Shown: positions 50,265-59,047 of the stretch, piece by piece | How positions within the stretch are numbered: the stretch's first letter is position 1 | Layout: each line of letters opens with the position of its first letter | Position numbers and translations under genes: made by a program | The notes under the pieces: generated by a model | The model's input: the letters and a program-made list of their open reading frames with translations, nothing else | The model's database searches: none | Told to the model about the DNA's origin: nothing | DNA from: DASQMT01 sp963827335 | GTDB lineage: Bacteria; Actinomycetota; Thermoleophilia; Solirubrobacterales; Solirubrobacteraceae | Reading direction: 5' to 3' | Assembly (NCBI GenBank): GCA_963827335.1 | Contig: CAWHAP010000015.1 | Coordinates: 558,001-622,000, forward strand | DNA: 64,000 nt

Positions 50265-51859
50265 CCCTGCTCGCCGCCGTGACCGGGCCGACGATCGACT
50301 GGATGGCGATCTCGCCGCTCGTCGCCCTCGTCGGCGGCGTGTGCCTCGTGCTGATGACCGGGCTGCTGCGGGCGCCGTTCGTGCGCCACGCGATCGTGCC
50401 GTTCCTCGCGCTCGTGACGCTCGGCGCGACGGCCGGCCTGTCGATCGCGACCTGGGGCGACAACGTCAGCGTGATCGCCGGCGCGATGGTGATGGACGAC
50501 CTGACGCTGTTCCTCACCCTGATCTTCGCCGCCGCCGCCGCGGCCGCCGTGCTGCTCTCGTGGCGGGCCGTCGCGCCGCGCGAGGCAGGCCACGGGGAGT
50601 ACTACGCGCTGCTGCTCACGGTCGTGCTCGGCATGGTCGTGCTCGCCGGCGCGACGAACCTCGTCACGATCTTCATCGGCTACGAGCTGCTCTCGATCCC
50701 GCTCTACGTGCTGTGCGCGACGGAGATGCGCCGCGCGACCTCGCTCGAGTCCGGGCTGAAGTACCTGGTGATCGGGTCCGTCGGCTCCGCGACCCTGCTC
50801 TACGGGCTGGCCTTCGTCTACGGCGCGACGGGCGCGACCGACTTCGCCGCGGTCGCCGAGGGCGTCGACGGCGTGCGCACCGACGTGCTGCTGCTCACCG
50901 GCCTCGCGCTCGTCGTCACGGGCCTCGCCTTCAAGGCCTCGATCGCGCCGTTCCACCAGTGGACCCCCGACGTCTACGAGGGCGCGCCGACGCCCGTCAC
51001 CGCGTTCATGGCGGTCGCCACGAAGGCGGCGGCCTTCGGCGTGGTGCTGCGCTTCTTCGACGTCGCGGTGATCGACGCCTCCGACGCGTGGGCGCCGGCG
51101 CTGGCCACGCTCGCGGTGGTCACGATCGTGGTCGGCAACGTGGGCGCGATCGGGCAGTCCTCGCTCAAGCGGCTGCTCGCCTATTCCTCGGTGGCGCAGG
51201 CCGGCTACATGCTCGCCGGCGTCGTCGTGACGACGCAGCTCGGTGCGCGCGCGGTCGTGTTCTACCTCGCGGTCTACCTGTTCATGAACCTCGCGGCGTT
51301 CGCGGTGATCGTCGTGCGCGAGCGCGAGACGGGGCTCGGCGACGACATCTCGACCCTCTACGGGCTCGGCGCGTCGCGGCCGCTGCTGGCGTGGCCGATG
51401 ACGATCGCGATGCTCTCGCTCGCGGGCTTCCCCGCCACGGCCGGGTTCTTCGGCAAGGTGTACCTGATCAACGCCGCCGTGGAGAACGGGTACGCGTGGC
51501 TCGGCGTCGCCATCGTGATCGGCTCGGCGATCTCGCTCGCCTACTACCTGCGGGTCGTGTCGGCGGTGTGGATGAGGGCGCCGGGCGAGCGCGCGGCGGG
51601 CGCGGTCGCGGCGGCGGCTCCGCGCCCCGCGATCGCGGGCGGCGCGCCGGAGGCCGACGCGGACCCGGAGGCGAGCGCCGCCGGCGCGCGGCTCGCGGGG
51701 ACGCTCGAGCTCGAGACCGACGAGCGCCGCTGGTCGCAGCCCGAGGTGGTCGGGCTCGGCGTGGTGTGTGCCGCCGCATCGGTGTTCTTCGGGATCTACC
51801 CCAGCCCGCTACTGGACCTCGCGCACGACGCGGGCGCCGTCTTCACGAACCTGTTCTGA
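50261..51859 (+). CDS. nuoN: NADH-quinone oxidoreductase subunit N
   Basis: 532 aa. Fourteen or so helices with VTIFIGYELLSIPLYVLCAT, GLAFKASIAPFHQWTPDVYE, GAPTPVTAFMAVATKAAAF and AYSSVAQAGYMLAGVVV. Before the final helix there is an Ala/Pro/Asp-rich hydrophilic insert of about 55 residues (residues about 445-500, around PEADADPEASAAGARLAG), not typical of NuoN in model bacteria. Last gene of the nuo operon; overlaps nuoM by four bases. No clear terminator follows in the 45-base gap. Confidence 0.97.
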   Translation: MTLLAAVTGPTIDWMAISPLVALVGGVCLVLMTGLLRAPFVRHAIVPFLALVTLGATAGLSIATWGDNVSVIAGAMVMDDLTLFLTLIFAAAAAAAVLLSWRAVAPREAGHGEYYALLLTVVLGMVVLAGATNLVTIFIGYELLSIPLYVLCATEMRRATSLESGLKYLVIGSVGSATLLYGLAFVYGATGATDFAAVAEGVDGVRTDVLLLTGLALVVTGLAFKASIAPFHQWTPDVYEGAPTPVTAFMAVATKAAAFGVVLRFFDVAVIDASDAWAPALATLAVVTIVVGNVGAIGQSSLKRLLAYSSVAQAGYMLAGVVVTTQLGARAVVFYLAVYLFMNLAAFAVIVVRERETGLGDDISTLYGLGASRPLLAWPMTIAMLSLAGFPATAGFFGKVYLINAAVENGYAWLGVAIVIGSAISLAYYLRVVSAVWMRAPGERAAGAVAAAAPRPAIAGGAPEADADPEASAAGARLAGTLELETDERRWSQPEVVGLGVVCAAASVFFGIYPSPLLDLAHDAGAVFTNLF

Positions 51860-51904
51860 GTCCCGCGGGGGGCGAGGTTCCGGCGCGCGGCCCTACTCCG
51901 GGTC

Positions 51905-53041
51905 GTGTCCGATCGTCGTCGCGCCGGTCAAGCCGCAGCCGAGTACGTCGCGGTCCTCCTCGTGGTCGGGGCGGCGCTGGCCGGCGCGGCGACCGCCGCG
52001 TTCGCGCTGCCCGGCCTGGGCGGCGCGGTGGTGCGCACCGTGCGCACGGGCCTGTGCCTCGTCGGCGGCGACCTGTGCCGCAGCGCCGACGCCGCCGCCG
52101 CCGGGCTCGCGCCGTGCGTGACCGCCGAGCGGACCGCGCGCCAGGAGACCACGCTCGACCTCGCGGTGGTGCGGCTCGGCGGCAACGGCGAGTGGCAGCT
52201 CGCGCTGCGCTCCGACGGGGGCGCGACGGTCACCCGGCTCGAGGAGACCGACGCGGGCGGCGTGATCGGCGTCGGCGCGGAGCTCGGCCCGCTCGCGGCG
52301 TCGGTCGAGACGGCCGCGGTGGCCCGCTACCGGGGCGGGAAGGCCTGGACGTTCGCCGACGCCCGCGCGGCGGCCGCGTTCCTGGACGGCGCGATGCATG
52401 ACGCCGCCGTGCAGGACGCGCGGGCGCCGGACGTGCGCTGGGTCGCGCTCGCGGGCGGCGCCTCGGGTGAGGCGGGGGTCGCGCTCGCGGAGCTGGCCGG
52501 GGCGGGGCTGGCCATCGAGGGGAGCAGCGCGATCGGCCTGCGGCGGGAGCGCGCGCGGCGCACCATCACGCTCGACCTCCGGCTCGACGGGCTCGAGCTC
52601 GCCGGCCACCTGCCGGGATTCCCCCGCCCGGGCGGGGGCCGCCGGGCGCTCGTCGCGGACATCACGTGGGAGGCCGGCGCGCTCCGCGAGCTGGCGCTGC
52701 GCACCGCGGTCGCCCACGGCGCACGGCAGGAGGAGACGACGGCGCGCATCGACCTGCGCGAGCCCGGTGCGCTCGCACTCGCCGAGCGGCTGCTGCGCCC
52801 GGGGACCGGCACCGCGGACGACCTGCGCGCGGTCGCCGACCACGCCGCCGCCCACGGCGTCGTCGAGCGGAACACCTACGTGGCGAGCGAGCGGCGCCGC
52901 GGGGTCAGCCTCGGCGCCCGGCTCGGGCTGTCGCTCGCGTTCTCGCACGAGCGCATCCGCGGCGAGCGCCGGCTCGAGGGCGCGACCGCGTGGATCCGGG
53001 GAGGCCCGCCGCAGCGCAGGCTGGACTGCCTCGGCCTGTAA
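51905..53041 (+). CDS. pilin-like (class III signal) exported protein of unknown function
   Basis: 378 aa. The N terminus RRRAGQAAAEYVAVLLVVGA continuing into ALAGAATAAFALP is the hydrophobic, Glu(+5)-type segment of Flp/TadE pseudopilins (Gln-Ala-Ala-Ala-Glu-Tyr after a basic stretch). The remaining 330 residues form an unrecognised extracytoplasmic domain rich in beta strands (TTLDLAVVRLGGNGEWQLAL, VALAGGASGEAGVALAELAG, RRTITLDLRLDGLELAG). It may be a minor pilin or an anchored surface protein; no tad genes are nearby. TACTCC ending 5 bases before GTG 51905 could be an imperfect -10 box, so the start is moderately sure. Confidence 0.7.
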   Translation: MSDRRRAGQAAAEYVAVLLVVGAALAGAATAAFALPGLGGAVVRTVRTGLCLVGGDLCRSADAAAAGLAPCVTAERTARQETTLDLAVVRLGGNGEWQLALRSDGGATVTRLEETDAGGVIGVGAELGPLAASVETAAVARYRGGKAWTFADARAAAAFLDGAMHDAAVQDARAPDVRWVALAGGASGEAGVALAELAGAGLAIEGSSAIGLRRERARRTITLDLRLDGLELAGHLPGFPRPGGGRRALVADITWEAGALRELALRTAVAHGARQEETTARIDLREPGALALAERLLRPGTGTADDLRAVADHAAAHGVVERNTYVASERRRGVSLGARLGLSLAFSHERIRGERRLEGATAWIRGGPPQRRLDCLGL

Positions 53042-53106
53042 CTTCCCGCACGTTGCGGCGTATCTCGTGACGTATCGCACAACATCCGTCGCACAAAGGA
53101 GGAGCG

Positions 53107-53340
53107 ATGGAGTTCATGAAGCGTCTCGAGCCGGTCTGGCTCACGCTCATCGTGATCGGAGCCCTCAACTGGCTCATGATCGGTCTCTTCGACACGAACG
53201 TCGTGACGGAGATCGTCGGCACCGGGACCGCGAGCGACGTCGTGTACGTCATCGTCGGGATCGCCGGCCTCGCCATGCTGCCGCGCCTCTTCGAGGACGT
53301 CCGCATCGCCGCCGACCACACGCGGCCCACCGGGGCCTAG
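53107..53340 (+). CDS. DUF378 small membrane protein
   Basis: 77 aa. Two membrane helices: WLTLIVIGALNWLMIGLFD and VVYVIVGIAGLAMLPRLFED, matching DUF378 (YuzA-like), a family with no known function. The ATG is preceded by AAAGGAGG (53095-53102), the best Shine-Dalgarno sequence in the window, which contrasts with the leaderless pattern of its neighbours and suggests strong translation. Confidence 0.93.
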   Translation: MEFMKRLEPVWLTLIVIGALNWLMIGLFDTNVVTEIVGTGTASDVVYVIVGIAGLAMLPRLFEDVRIAADHTRPTGA

Positions 53341-53355
53341 GCACGGACGCACCGG

Positions 53356-53375
53356 GCCGGGGGTGCACACCCGGC
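53356..53375. terminator. stem-loop after DUF378
   Basis: GCCGGGGGTG and CACACCCGGC pair at 9 of 10 positions; the two arms abut, so about 2 central pairs open as the loop. It begins 15 bases after the DUF378 stop. No T-run follows. Confidence 0.45.
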
Positions 53376-53433
53376 CACGGGCGCTTCTCCGCCGTGTTTG
53401 CGGCCTGCGGGCCGTGGCGTCGGGCGGCGGCGC

Positions 53434-53439
53434 TAGCCT
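53434..53439 (+). promoter_or_regulatory. -10 box (TAGCCT) of the ThyX-like gene
   Basis: TAGCCT ends 10 bases before the GTG at 53450; no Shine-Dalgarno sequence in between. Confidence 0.45.
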
Positions 53440-53449
53440 CAGCCGTCCT

Positions 53450-55036
53450 GTGCGCTACCCCTCCGACGACCTGACCGACGCCGAGCGGGCGCGCCTCGCG
53501 CCGCACGTCACGGATCTCGACGGGCCCGTCTTCGCGCTCGTCAACCTGCCCGAGACCGTGAAGGGCGCGCTGTTCGCGCGCTACTCGCGCTATCCGGGCA
53601 CGCTGCGCCGGCTGTTCCTCGAGGAGTTCGCCGACTCGCTGCCGGAGAGCGGGCGCTGGGACGGCGACGAGGGCGAGCGCGCCGCGCAGCTCTACGAGCG
53701 GATCTTCGTCGGCTACGGCGACGACTCCGTCGCGCAGCTCGGCGGCGCCCACGTCGCCTGCGAGTGGGTCTCCAACGTGCTGACCAAGGTGCTCCAGCGC
53801 CCGCGCCTGGCCGCGTACCTGGAGCAGTCCACGCGCTACATCGCCTACGACGCCCCGATGCCCGGCGGCGGCTACCGCTTCTACCGCGACCCCGAGCTGG
53901 GCCCGCAGTACGACGCGGCGATGGACGCGCTCTTCGACACCTACGCGGCCTCGCTCCCGCGGGTGCGCTCGTGGGTGGACGCGACGTTCCCGCGCGCCGA
54001 CGGCGAGCCCCCGGCGGCCCGCGCCCGCGCCGTGAACGCCAAGGCGCTCGACCTGCTGCGGGGGCTCCTGCCGGCGGCCTCGCTCTCGCACATGGGGATC
54101 TACGCCACTGGCCAGGCCTACGAGCAGCTCATCCTGCACCTGATCGGCCACCCGCTGCCGGAGGCGCGCCGCTACGGCGAGCTGATCCTGCGCGCGATCC
54201 AGGCCGTCATGCCGAGCTTCGTGTCGCGCGTCGAGCGGCCCGACCGCGGCGGCGCGTGGGCCGGCTACCTGGCCGACCGCCGGGCCGCGGGCGAGCGCTG
54301 GGCGGCGCGGCTCGGGCTCCAGGACGCCGACCCGGCCGAGGCGCGCCCGTCCGTCGCGCTCACGCACGTCGACGGCGACGAGGAGCAGCTGCTCGGCGCG
54401 CTGCTGTTCGAGGCGGCCGGCGCGGGCGAGGAGCGGATCCGCGCGACGGTCGCGGGCCTGTCCGACGACGAGCGCGGCGCGCTCCTGCGCGACCTGGTCG
54501 GGGAGCGCGCGAACCGCCGCCACCGTCCCGGCCGCGGGTTCGAGGCGCTCCGCTACCGCTTCGAGATCGTGTCGGACTACGGGGCGTTCCGCGACCTGCA
54601 GCGCCACCGGATGCTGACCGTGCAGTGGCAGGGCCTCACGCCCGACCTGGGCGCGGGGATCCCCGACGAGGTGGCGGCCGCCGGCGAGGGCGACGCGTAC
54701 CGCGCGGCGCTGGACCGCTCCGCCGCGGAGTACCACCGGCTGGCCGGCGCCGGGCTGACCGCCGCCGCGCCCTACGCGCTCTGCCTCGGCTACCGGATCC
54801 GCTACGTGCTCGACCTCAACGCGCGCGAGGCCATGCACCTCGTCGAGCTGCGCTCCGGCCGCGAGGGCCACCCGGCCTACCGCGCCGTCGCGCACCAGAT
54901 GCACGCCCTGATCGCCGAACGCCATCCCTCCGTGGCCGCGGCCATGACGCACGTCGACGACTCGGTCGAGCCGCGCCTGGAGCGCATCCTCTCCGAGATG
55001 CGCCAGCAGTCGCGGCGGGCGGCGCTCGCCGGCTAG
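53450..55036 (+). CDS. double-domain ThyX-like protein (flavin-dependent thymidylate synthase family)
   Basis: 528 aa made of two ThyX-like halves (about 25-265 and 305-520); normal ThyX is 220-250 aa. The family motif is RHR-x7-S. The first half has RPRLAAYLEQSTRY (RPR at 117-119, Ser at 127), so the His is lost but the Ser and TRY are kept. The second half has RHRMLTVQWQG (385-387), keeping RHR but with Gly in place of Ser. Helical C-terminal parts of ThyX are seen in each half (HMGIYATGQAYEQLILHLIG; RYVLDLNAREAMHLVELRSG). It may form one composite site per fused pair or have another role. GTG 53450 is preceded by TAGCCT. Its TAG overlaps the stop of the convergent TgpA-like gene. Confidence 0.85.
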   Translation: MRYPSDDLTDAERARLAPHVTDLDGPVFALVNLPETVKGALFARYSRYPGTLRRLFLEEFADSLPESGRWDGDEGERAAQLYERIFVGYGDDSVAQLGGAHVACEWVSNVLTKVLQRPRLAAYLEQSTRYIAYDAPMPGGGYRFYRDPELGPQYDAAMDALFDTYAASLPRVRSWVDATFPRADGEPPAARARAVNAKALDLLRGLLPAASLSHMGIYATGQAYEQLILHLIGHPLPEARRYGELILRAIQAVMPSFVSRVERPDRGGAWAGYLADRRAAGERWAARLGLQDADPAEARPSVALTHVDGDEEQLLGALLFEAAGAGEERIRATVAGLSDDERGALLRDLVGERANRRHRPGRGFEALRYRFEIVSDYGAFRDLQRHRMLTVQWQGLTPDLGAGIPDEVAAAGEGDAYRAALDRSAAEYHRLAGAGLTAAAPYALCLGYRIRYVLDLNAREAMHLVELRSGREGHPAYRAVAHQMHALIAERHPSVAAAMTHVDDSVEPRLERILSEMRQQSRRAALAG

Positions 55037-57384
55037 GCGCGCCAGGGCGGCAGCGCCCAGAGGGCCAGCAGGCGGCCGCGCGGGCCGGAGCCCGAGCCCA
55101 GCTCGCGGCGCAGCGCGCGCCGGCCGCCGGGCGACGGGGCCGGCGCCGTCGGCGCGTAGCGACCGGCGCGCAGCGCCTGCAGGTAGGCCGCGGCCTCCGG
55201 CGTCCGGCCGAAGCGCTGCTCGACCTGGCGCAACGTGGTGCCGGCGCTCGCCGGGCGGCCGACGCGCCGCAGCGCGGCCTCGAGCTCGGCCACCGCGCGG
55301 TCGAGCGCGGCGGCGGGGCCGAGGCTGCGCCGGTGCATGCGCAGCGCCACCCACGCGCCCAGCGCCGCGAGCAGGAGCGCCGGGACGGCGAACCACCACC
55401 AGGCCGGACCGCCGTCGCCGGCGTCCGCGGCGGATGCGCCGCCGGGGCCGGACTGCGGGCCGGCCAGGTCGGGGCGCACGCCGCCGGTGCGCGGCGCCGA
55501 GCCGCCCTCGCCGTCCGCGGCGGCGTCGCCGCGGTCCGTGCTCTCCTCGGCCGGCCGCTCGATCGCCGCGATCTGCGAGCGGGCGGGCGTGCCGGCCGGC
55601 GTCGGGTCGAACGTCACCCAGCCGTACTCGTCGAACCACGCCTCGACCCACGAGTGCGCGTCCGTGTCGCGCACGATCCACGCCTGCTTGCGCTTCGAGT
55701 AGCCGCCGGGCGAGAAGCCGGTGACCACGCGCGCGGGGATCCCGCCCATGCGCAGCAGGACCGCCATCGCGCCCGAGTAGTGCTGGCAGTAGCCGCTCTT
55801 GGTGTCGAACAGGAAGCCGTCGAGCGTCGGCACGCCCGCCGGCACCCGATCCGGGCGCTCGCTGTACTCGAAGCCATCCCCCTGGAGGTAGCGGTTCACC
55901 GCCACGACGTACTCGTACGGCGTCTCGGACTCGCGCATCAGCTGCTGCGCGAGCCCCCAGGTGCGGCGGTACGGCGAGCGGCGCAGCGCGCGGTCGCCGT
56001 CGTTGGACCGTGTCAGGGTCTGGTAGGACGCGTACGGCGTGGGCGCCGAGCCCGACGACGCGAAGGGGGAGAAGCGGATCGTGGCGCGCCGGCGGAGGCG
56101 CCCGATCTCGTCGGACGGGTCGAGCGCCGGCGGGGCGCCCCCGATCGGGATCGAGAGGTCCAGGTCCCCGTTCTGGCGGCCGTCGGAGCCCGACCAGGAC
56201 TCCGTGAGCTGCTGGCCGCTGGGACGCGGCGCGTAGCCGTCGACCTGGTAGGAGTCGCCGCCCTTCAGCAGGGTGCCCGAGCGCCACAGGCCCGGCTCGC
56301 CCGACGGCCCCACGGAGCCGCTCGCCTCGCGCACGCCCAACGTGGTGCCCGTCCCGACGATGTCGTACGTCTCCATCCGCCGCAGGGTCACGCGCAGCGA
56401 CGTCTTCCAGGCCGGGCGGCCCTCCCAGCCGTCCACGAGGTCGTCCTCGTCCTCGGCGATCCCCGGCCGGTCGTGCTGGCTGTCGATCCAGGTGTCGCCG
56501 TCGAAGTCGTCGAGGTCGGCGACCTTCCAGTAGGAGGCCCGCTGCGTGGCGACCCGCAGGACCTCCGCGCCGTCGCGCGGCCAGGTCATCGGGCCGTAGC
56601 TGTGGCCCCAGTCGAACTGCAGCGGCTCGTCGGGCCCCAGGCCCTCCGCGAACGCCTTGTAGTCGAACCACGGCTCCTCCTTGTCGGCGGCCGAGGCGAG
56701 CGGCAGCGCGCCCGCGATGGCGAGCCCGATCATCGCCGCGATCCCGAGCCCGGGCTTCAGCGGCAGCCGTTCGAGCCAGAGGAAGCAGATCGTGAGCGCG
56801 GTCAGCCCGACGCCGAGCGCGACGGGCTGCGTGCCGCCCATCGAGACGACGGGCGACGCAACGAGCACGAGCAGAAGGGCGAGGGCGAGGAACTGGTAGC
56901 CGCGGCCGCGCTCCCGCGGCCAGAAGGCCAGCAGCCCGGCGAGCACGCACAGAAACGCGCCGAGCAGCTGCAACGTGACCGTCGGCCACGGATCGGCGCC
57001 GGCGTAGGGCATCTGCACGTTGGCGAGCGCCTCGGCACCGTGCGACAGGCCGGCGCCGAGCTCGTCGACGCGCCGTGGCTTGAGCAGCGCCAGCTCGAGG
57101 CCCGAAGTCGCGTAGGCGGCGACGAGCGCGGCGACCGCCACGAGGATCGTCGCCGTGCCGCGGAACCGGCTGAGCGCGTCGGCCCACAGGATCCCCACGG
57201 CGGCCAGGACGGCGACCAGCACCCACAGGAGCGCGTCGCCCCAGGTCAGCGAGCCGACGAGGCGCTGCCACTGCACCGCGCCGAGCAGCGCGAGCGCCGC
57301 GAAGCCCGCGAGCCGCGCGGCCGCGGCCGGCAGCAAGGCCGGCGGGCGGCGCCCGCTCGTCGGCACGATCCCCGGATCCTGCAC
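55033..57384 (-). CDS. TgpA-type membrane transglutaminase (DUF3488 + transglutaminase + DUF4129)
   Basis: 783 aa. Seven or eight N-terminal membrane helices (to about residue 240), a large extracytoplasmic domain with the transglutaminase core: SGYCQHYSGAMAVLLR (catalytic Cys), DTDAHSWVEAWFDEYGWV (His) and TFDPTPAG (Asp), then a linker, one more helix (WWWFAVPALLLAALGAWVAL) and a DUF4129-like cytoplasmic tail. Family members are essential in Pseudomonas (TgpA) and are thought to process cell-surface proteins or peptidoglycan. In other genomes it lies with a MoxR ATPase and a DUF58 protein; neither is here. The GTG at 57384 begins MQDPG. It faces the ThyX-like gene with a four-base overlap of stop codons. 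Confidence 0.93.
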   Translation of the reverse strand: MQDPGIVPTSGRRPPALLPAAAARLAGFAALALLGAVQWQRLVGSLTWGDALLWVLVAVLAAVGILWADALSRFRGTATILVAVAALVAAYATSGLELALLKPRRVDELGAGLSHGAEALANVQMPYAGADPWPTVTLQLLGAFLCVLAGLLAFWPRERGRGYQFLALALLLVLVASPVVSMGGTQPVALGVGLTALTICFLWLERLPLKPGLGIAAMIGLAIAGALPLASAADKEEPWFDYKAFAEGLGPDEPLQFDWGHSYGPMTWPRDGAEVLRVATQRASYWKVADLDDFDGDTWIDSQHDRPGIAEDEDDLVDGWEGRPAWKTSLRVTLRRMETYDIVGTGTTLGVREASGSVGPSGEPGLWRSGTLLKGGDSYQVDGYAPRPSGQQLTESWSGSDGRQNGDLDLSIPIGGAPPALDPSDEIGRLRRRATIRFSPFASSGSAPTPYASYQTLTRSNDGDRALRRSPYRRTWGLAQQLMRESETPYEYVVAVNRYLQGDGFEYSERPDRVPAGVPTLDGFLFDTKSGYCQHYSGAMAVLLRMGGIPARVVTGFSPGGYSKRKQAWIVRDTDAHSWVEAWFDEYGWVTFDPTPAGTPARSQIAAIERPAEESTDRGDAAADGEGGSAPRTGGVRPDLAGPQSGPGGASAADAGDGGPAWWWFAVPALLLAALGAWVALRMHRRSLGPAAALDRAVAELEAALRRVGRPASAGTTLRQVEQRFGRTPEAAAYLQALRAGRYAPTAPAPSPGGRRALRRELGSGSGPRGRLLALWALPPWRA

Positions 57385-57408
57385 CCCGTCAAGGATGGCA
57401 GGCCGCGG

Positions 57409-58968
57409 TCAGCGCCTCGCGTCGAGCTCCTGCTGGCGCAGCTCGATCCGCCGGATCTTGCCGGTCAGCGTCTTCGGCAGGGAGTCGATGAACTCGATCA
57501 GGCGCGGGTAGGCGTGCGCGCCGAGGCGCTCGCGCACGAACGCCTTGATCTCGTCCGCCACCGCGTCGGAGGGCTCCACGCCCGCAGCCGGGACGATGAA
57601 CGCCTTGACCACGTTGCCGCGGCGCTCGTCGGGCGAGGCGACCGCCGCGGCCTCGGCGACCGCCGGGTGCTCCAGGCACGCGGACTCGACCTCGAACGGC
57701 CCGATCCGGTAGCCCGCGGCGATGATCACGTCGTCGGCGCGGCCCTCGTACCAGACGTAGCCGTCCTCGTCGGTCGAGGCGGCGTCCTTCGTGTGGAACC
57801 ACTCGCCGCCGAACGTCTCCCGCCCCGCCTCCTCGTTGTTCCAGTAGCCGAGCGGATAGTGCGGGTTCGACCGGGCGCGCAGGCAGATCTCGCCACGCTC
57901 GCCCTGCGCCACGGGCCGCTCGTCCTCGTCGAGGATCTCCACGTCCCAGCCGGGCATCGGCTTGCCCATCGAGCCCTCGCGGACGTCGAGGAACGGGTAG
58001 TTCGCCACGAGCGGATAGGACTCCGTGAGCCCGTAGTAGTCGAGCACGGTCACGCCGTACTGCTCGCGGAACCAGCGGATCGCCTCCGGGTTGAGCGGCT
58101 CGCCGGCGCTGCACACGATGCGGAACCGCTGCGGGTAGCGGCTGCCCGCGTCGCCGATCCCCATCATCGAGCGCATCGCCGTCGGCGTGGTGAAGACGTT
58201 CGTGACGCCGTGGCGCGAGAGCACGTCGAGCTGCTTGTGCGGGTCGAAGCCGCCCTCGCGCTGGTAGACGAGCTGGACCGCGCCGAGGCGCCACGGCCCG
58301 AGCAGCGGCGCGATGCCCGCCGCCCACGCCCACTCCCCCATGCCGTGGAACAGCTCGCCCTCCTGCACGTCGTGGCAGTAGACGAACTCCTCGTGGGCGA
58401 GCAGGTAGCGGTGGGCGTGCAGGATGCCCTTGGCGAGGCCGGTGGTGCCCGAGGAGTAGTAGAGCTGCGCCGGGTCGTCGGCGAGCGTGTCCTCCGGCTC
58501 GAACGTGCTGTCGCCGCCGGCGGGGAGGTCCTCGATCAGCAGCACATGCTCGACGAGCGACGGATCCATCCGGCCGACGTTGGTGGCGTCGGTGAGCAGC
58601 ACCTTGGCGCCGGAGTCGGAGATGCGGTGCCGGATCCCGTCGTCGCCGTAGAGGACCGACATGGAGAGCAGGATCGCGCCGCACTTGTAGGTGCCGAAGA
58701 AGGCGGCGGCGGTCTCGGGCGTCGGCGGCAGGACCATCGCCACCCGGTCCCCCTTCTCGACGCCGTGCGCGCGCAGCTGGCGCGCGAAGCGGTTCGACGC
58801 CTCCTGCAGCTCGCCCCACCGGACCTCGCGCACGGTGCCGTCGTAGTGCTCGTGGATCATCGCGAGCTTGTCCGGCGGATGCTTGTCGCACACGTCGGCG
58901 GCGATGTTGTAGCGCTCCGGCACCTGCCACGCGTGCTGGGCGCGGGCCTCCTCGTAGCTCTCCACCAT
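57409..58968 (-). CDS. acyl-CoA synthetase (AMP-forming, medium-chain/acetyl-CoA synthetase-like)
   Basis: 519 aa. ANL superfamily: AMP-binding motif LYYSSGTTGLAKGILHAHRY, DYYGLTESYPLVANYP, WYEGRADDVIIAAGYRIGPF and the catalytic Lys in SLPKTLTGKIRRIEL. It activates a carboxylic acid to the acyl-CoA via an acyl-AMP; length and GYRIGPFEVE place it in the medium-chain (MACS) group. ATG 58968 gives the usual N terminus; a minus-strand TAGAAG ends 7 bases upstream. It lies 79 bases after acs on the same strand, so it may extend the acetate operon or use its own promoter. Confidence 0.9.
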   Translation of the reverse strand: MVESYEEARAQHAWQVPERYNIAADVCDKHPPDKLAMIHEHYDGTVREVRWGELQEASNRFARQLRAHGVEKGDRVAMVLPPTPETAAAFFGTYKCGAILLSMSVLYGDDGIRHRISDSGAKVLLTDATNVGRMDPSLVEHVLLIEDLPAGGDSTFEPEDTLADDPAQLYYSSGTTGLAKGILHAHRYLLAHEEFVYCHDVQEGELFHGMGEWAWAAGIAPLLGPWRLGAVQLVYQREGGFDPHKQLDVLSRHGVTNVFTTPTAMRSMMGIGDAGSRYPQRFRIVCSAGEPLNPEAIRWFREQYGVTVLDYYGLTESYPLVANYPFLDVREGSMGKPMPGWDVEILDEDERPVAQGERGEICLRARSNPHYPLGYWNNEEAGRETFGGEWFHTKDAASTDEDGYVWYEGRADDVIIAAGYRIGPFEVESACLEHPAVAEAAAVASPDERRGNVVKAFIVPAAGVEPSDAVADEIKAFVRERLGAHAYPRLIEFIDSLPKTLTGKIRRIELRQQELDARR

Positions 58969-59047
58969 GCCTGGTCTTCTACTCCGCCAGAGCGATGACG
59001 ACAAGCGGCTGTGCCCACCTGCACGTCCCGGGCGGGCGGCGGCGTGA

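Noticed and set aside
53249..57271. 1340-residue open frame on the minus strand, and similar very long frames at 53764-58998 (+), 31700-36493 (+) and 13388-16006 (-)
   Set aside because: They are Arg/Ala/Pro or Val/Gly-rich shadows that lie antisense or out of frame to clearly recognised genes, a normal effect of 73% G+C. Only the last 164 codons of the 31700-36493 frame are real (the flavin reductase).
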